Assembly (NCBI RefSeq): GCF_029867415.1 | Contig: NC_081185.1 | Coordinates: forward strand, 123,012,920 to 123,076,919 | DNA length: 64,000 nucleotides | From: Vicia villosa | Taxonomy: Eukaryota; Streptophyta; Magnoliopsida; Fabales; Fabaceae | Direction: 5' to 3' | Shown here: piece after piece, positions 60,598-64,000 of the stretch | How positions within the stretch are numbered: position 1 is the first letter of the stretch | How the letters are laid out: every line of letters starts with the position of its first letter | Notes under the pieces: generated by a model | Databases searched by the model: none | The model's input: only the letters and a program-made list of their open reading frames with translations | Told to the model about the DNA's origin: nothing | Translations under genes and position numbers: made by a program

Positions 60598-63500
60598 TTA
60601 AAAATCAAAATTTAGTAAATAAATAACTTATAAAATAAAATACAGAATAGTAAATCATTAAGGAATATTTGAAAAAAAATGGAATTAATTGATTCAGTAC
60701 GGTAATATTCGAACATTTTTACGATGAATTTTTTTATATATACAAATGGTGTATTTGTTGTATTTATAGTCATTATTATTAACACAAATATAATCAAAAG
60801 ACAATTTTAACACAATATTTGTACTGAAAAACACACCAGTTTGGTTACATTGGAACACGCTTTGTAACCAAATTCACACGGTTTTGTTTTTTCATGCATT
60901 GAAAAACACACCAGTTTTAATTTTTAGTCCATTTCATTGGGTCATGCAGACATAGAGTCAAGTTCTGCATAAATTTATCTTACAAAAATATCATAAATTA
61001 AAAGAAAATAATTATATTTAATATTATGACTTAATACAAGAAAAAAAATACTTAACTCCTTCTAATAAGAATTTCTGATGATTAATTTTGATTTCAAACT
61101 AATAGATAAAAAATATTTATTTAATATTTGATCTAAATTGTCTTAAAATAATTGGAATATTCTTACATTACCAAAATATAATATGGTATAATCCATTTTT
61201 TTTTATTTTTCTTATATATGTAATTCATATAAATACTTATTAATAAAACGTTAAATTAATTAATTCAATTTTATTTTGATTTTCAAATTTGTTTTTGATT
61301 TAGAGTATCAATTTTATAGACAACAATAATTTGCTTCTATAAAAATTGTTTCAATCAATTAAGTATGATTTCTTTTATAAATTTTTTAAGCAAAAATATC
61401 ATATACCTCATAAAAAATGATATATATTATTATTACATGATACAAATAAAAATAAAATTGACATGAAAAAATGTTAGCATTTATTTATGATAAGATGTTA
61501 ACATTTATTCTAAAAGTTGATACATATATTTGATTTTATTAAAAAACATGAGAAAATTATGATTGATGAATAAACAAATTTTTTTATGAAAGACACAAAT
61601 TTATTTCTTTTTTATATTTAAAACAAAAGGCCAAGATATCAACTATTATATATTTATTTACTATTTATAAAAATATTATATATATAAGTAGTGTACATCC
61701 TCATATTTAATTTTTTAAAAAAAACTTTTAATGTATTTAATTGAAAAAAAAAATGGGTATATGAATTTCACGGGAGAGTTTAAAATTGGGATTGCAATTT
61801 TCTCACGTAAAATTTCAAAAGAAAGGATAAGATTTCACCGGAGAGTTTGACTACGATTCTCTCATATAAAAATTTCACCAAAAATAAAGTGTCTTCATGG
61901 TTCGGAGGACCATCTTAAATTCCAATAAATTAAATATATGATTCACTGAAGTTCAATAGAGAGTTAAAAAAGATTAGGATTTGATTCAATTCATAAATTA
62001 AATATGATTTTTCAATTTATTTATTTCAATCTAAATTAAAAATTAACTACACACAAATAATTATAAAATGCATTAAATTATTACGTGCCAAATATTTACG
62101 TTTCAATTAAATTATTTTGATTCTCAATGTTAATTATAGCTAACAAGTCTTAAATGCATTATTACTTGCCTTTTATTTATTAATGTATTTTTTTCAGTGA
62201 CAAAGAGTAGAAAATTTGACTACATCAAGGACATTAAAAAAAAAATGGAGATGGTTCGATGGGAGAACAGTCTCATTTTTCATTAAATTTTCATAATAAT
62301 CAACATTAAGAGTTTATTAATAACAATTATACATTAATCAACCTAATAAAAATATTATGTTGAGTTAACAGCCCCAAATTATTAATCATAGAAATAATAA
62401 TATTTTTAAAATTAATATATAATAATAATAATATCTCTAAAAGTTATTTATGGCTAAAAAAATTCACACGATTAACTTTTTTTTTGTTTTCCAATCCTAA
62501 TTTATTTAATAAAATATTAAATAGTTTTATTTTATTTTATCGCAATAAAGAACCCAATAGAGGTAGGTTTTAGTTGTAGGTGGTAATAATTAATAGTCTT
62601 TTCTAATTAGAAGTTTGAAGAAAATGTCATTGAGAATATGTAGTTTTAGGTGATAATAATTAGTCTTCTTTTTTAACAAGTAATTATTAATATTTTTTAA
62701 GAAATAATTAATCTACTATTATAATAACTACTATCATAATAAGAAAATTGATGTCTACCCAAATTAATTTCATGTCCAAGTTTAAACAAATATTTTAATC
62801 CGATTTTCATGCCTTCAATTGTCTTTTTTCATCATCAACTCATATTAGCATGCCTTATGTCTTTAATATTTGACAATATCTAAAAACAATCATTATTTCT
62901 TTTGCATGCTACAAGTTTTCCAATCAATTCCAATATCTAAAAGTAATCATTACGGTTAATTAATCATAAAAAAGTGAAATTTATATAACTCTCTACCTTT
63001 CATATAATATCAACAAATATATAGTACCTTGACATAATTCAAATTCAAATAGAGGAATCAATATAAAATAATTGTAAATAAACATACAAAAAAGATTTTG
63101 TATAGAATTAAAAATTAAAAATTAAAAATTAAATGCATATAACACCTTTCAATACGCATTATTGTATCTTTCCCATAGAAAATAGTTGACATTACTTCTA
63201 ATTTATATTCATTTCTTTAATATCTATAAAAAAAATATTTGACATTAATTCTAATTTATATTCATTTTATTAAATATATCAAATATAAAGAAAGAGTTCG
63301 TATATAAATCTTTTTCTGTCAAGATTATAAATAAAATTATACATTATTTTTTATTTAATAAGTGTTCTATTTTTGTTATTGGATATGCAATTTGAATTAA
63401 ATATTTTTGCTGTTTTTATTTCATTACATTAGTATTTTTGATTCGGTATGAGTAGCTAACACAAATATGAGAATTTAACGACATATATGTGATAAGTAAC

Positions 63501-63715
63501 ATTAATATTAATAATATACATCTTTTGTACAAATTTTTCTTTGGTAAATTAAATTAAATATATATTTAAAGTTAAATAATGAGATTTAAATGTGTTGCAT
63601 TGAATTATAATATGTCATTTCATTATTTTTTGTTTCTTGACTTATATAGATGTTATAATTTTTTTTGCAATTTTTTATTTTGATAATTTGAATTTGCAAT
63701 TTGAATCATGCTCAT
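60598..63715. other. gene-free AT-rich stretch
   Basis: Very AT-rich. Two related blocks with ATTTCACGGGAGAGTTTAAA and ATTTCACCGGAGAGTTTGAC (61766 and 61834) form a short imperfect tandem repeat. The phrase AAAAACACACCAGTTT recurs at 60826 and 60902. No gene. Confidence 0.55.
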
Positions 63716-63835
63716 AAAAAGGCGGGTAGACATACTAGGGGTGGGAGCCCATAAAAATTGTTGATAATGTCGGAAAAAAAGGCGGGTAAACATAATAGGG
63801 ATGGGAGCCCATAAAAATTGTTGATAATGATAGTA
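63716..63835 (+). repeat. 60-bp tandem repeat, two copies
   Basis: AAAAAGGCGGGTAGACATA and GGGAGCCCATAAAAATTG recur with an exact 60-bp period, differing at a few positions. The GC-rich core contrasts with its surroundings. Confidence 0.85.
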
Positions 63836-64000
63836 CATAATAACTACAATATCTCAATTTTTATTTATTTTTTTATTTTTTATCAAGAGCTATATTTTTT
63901 CAGAGTTAAAATTGTAATCAACAATAATAATTAATTATCTCTAATATTATTTTAATTTTTATCCAACATAAATGTCATCATTGAAAACAACTACAAATTG
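63836..64000. other. window edge, nothing recognised
   Basis: AT-rich sequence without a feature. Confidence 0.5.

Overview
This is a nuclear plant window. It is very AT-rich, with GT-AG introns and no prokaryotic-type gene organisation. The Sirevirus-like LTRs, the Ty3/gypsy remnants and the MITE mix look most like a legume (Fabaceae); that is inference, not proof. Two host genes look intact, both on the minus strand: a glycoside hydrolase family 3 beta-glucosidase (8726-11206, 8 exons, 609 aa) and a group III CONSTANS-like B-box/CCT transcription factor (29512-31762, 4 exons, 389 aa). In both, my exon choices keep the reading frame across every junction. Nearly everything else is transposon-derived or featureless AT-rich DNA.

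Layout. 1-2802: 3' part of a decayed Ty1/copia element with a clear 3' LTR, interrupted by a piece of another element. 3710-3978: hAT-type MITE with 8-bp target duplication. 4811-7450: Sirevirus-like LTR, primer-binding site and broken gag. 8726-11206: beta-glucosidase. 11598-25175: three Helitron 3' termini, four further MITEs (two Stowaway, one Harbinger type, one Mutator type) and a captured fragment of a TWINKLE-type organellar primase-helicase gene. 25250-28880: joined copia and gypsy fragments. 29512-31762: CONSTANS-like gene. 32450-36140: LTR-element fragments and a GAA microsatellite. 36890-39360: broken hAT transposase gene.

The most unusual region is 39383-56130. A unit of about 1.42 kb is repeated head to tail: one left-edge copy, seven complete copies and a truncated eighth, then a diverged copy split by a 2.4-kb CACTA transposon, then a further diverged fragment. 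On the minus strand each unit carries a TATA-like box, a signal-peptide exon and the protease-associated (PA) domain exon of a vacuolar sorting receptor (VSR), followed by an open frame I do not recognise. Each internal junction carries about 70 bp of a Helitron 3' end, of the same family as the ends at 11598 and 18705. The expected acceptor of the PA exon reads AT instead of AG in the copies inspected, and two copies have extra frameshifts. I therefore read the array as amplified pseudogenes, while noting that every copy kept its promoter-like region and secretory leader.

The right flank holds microsatellites, a copia gag fragment, a reversed Sirevirus-like LTR rich in palindromes, a piece of plastid psbE (nuclear plastid DNA) and a short fragment of an unrecognised host gene at 60131-60597. 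The two intact genes have no evident functional link with each other or with the array.
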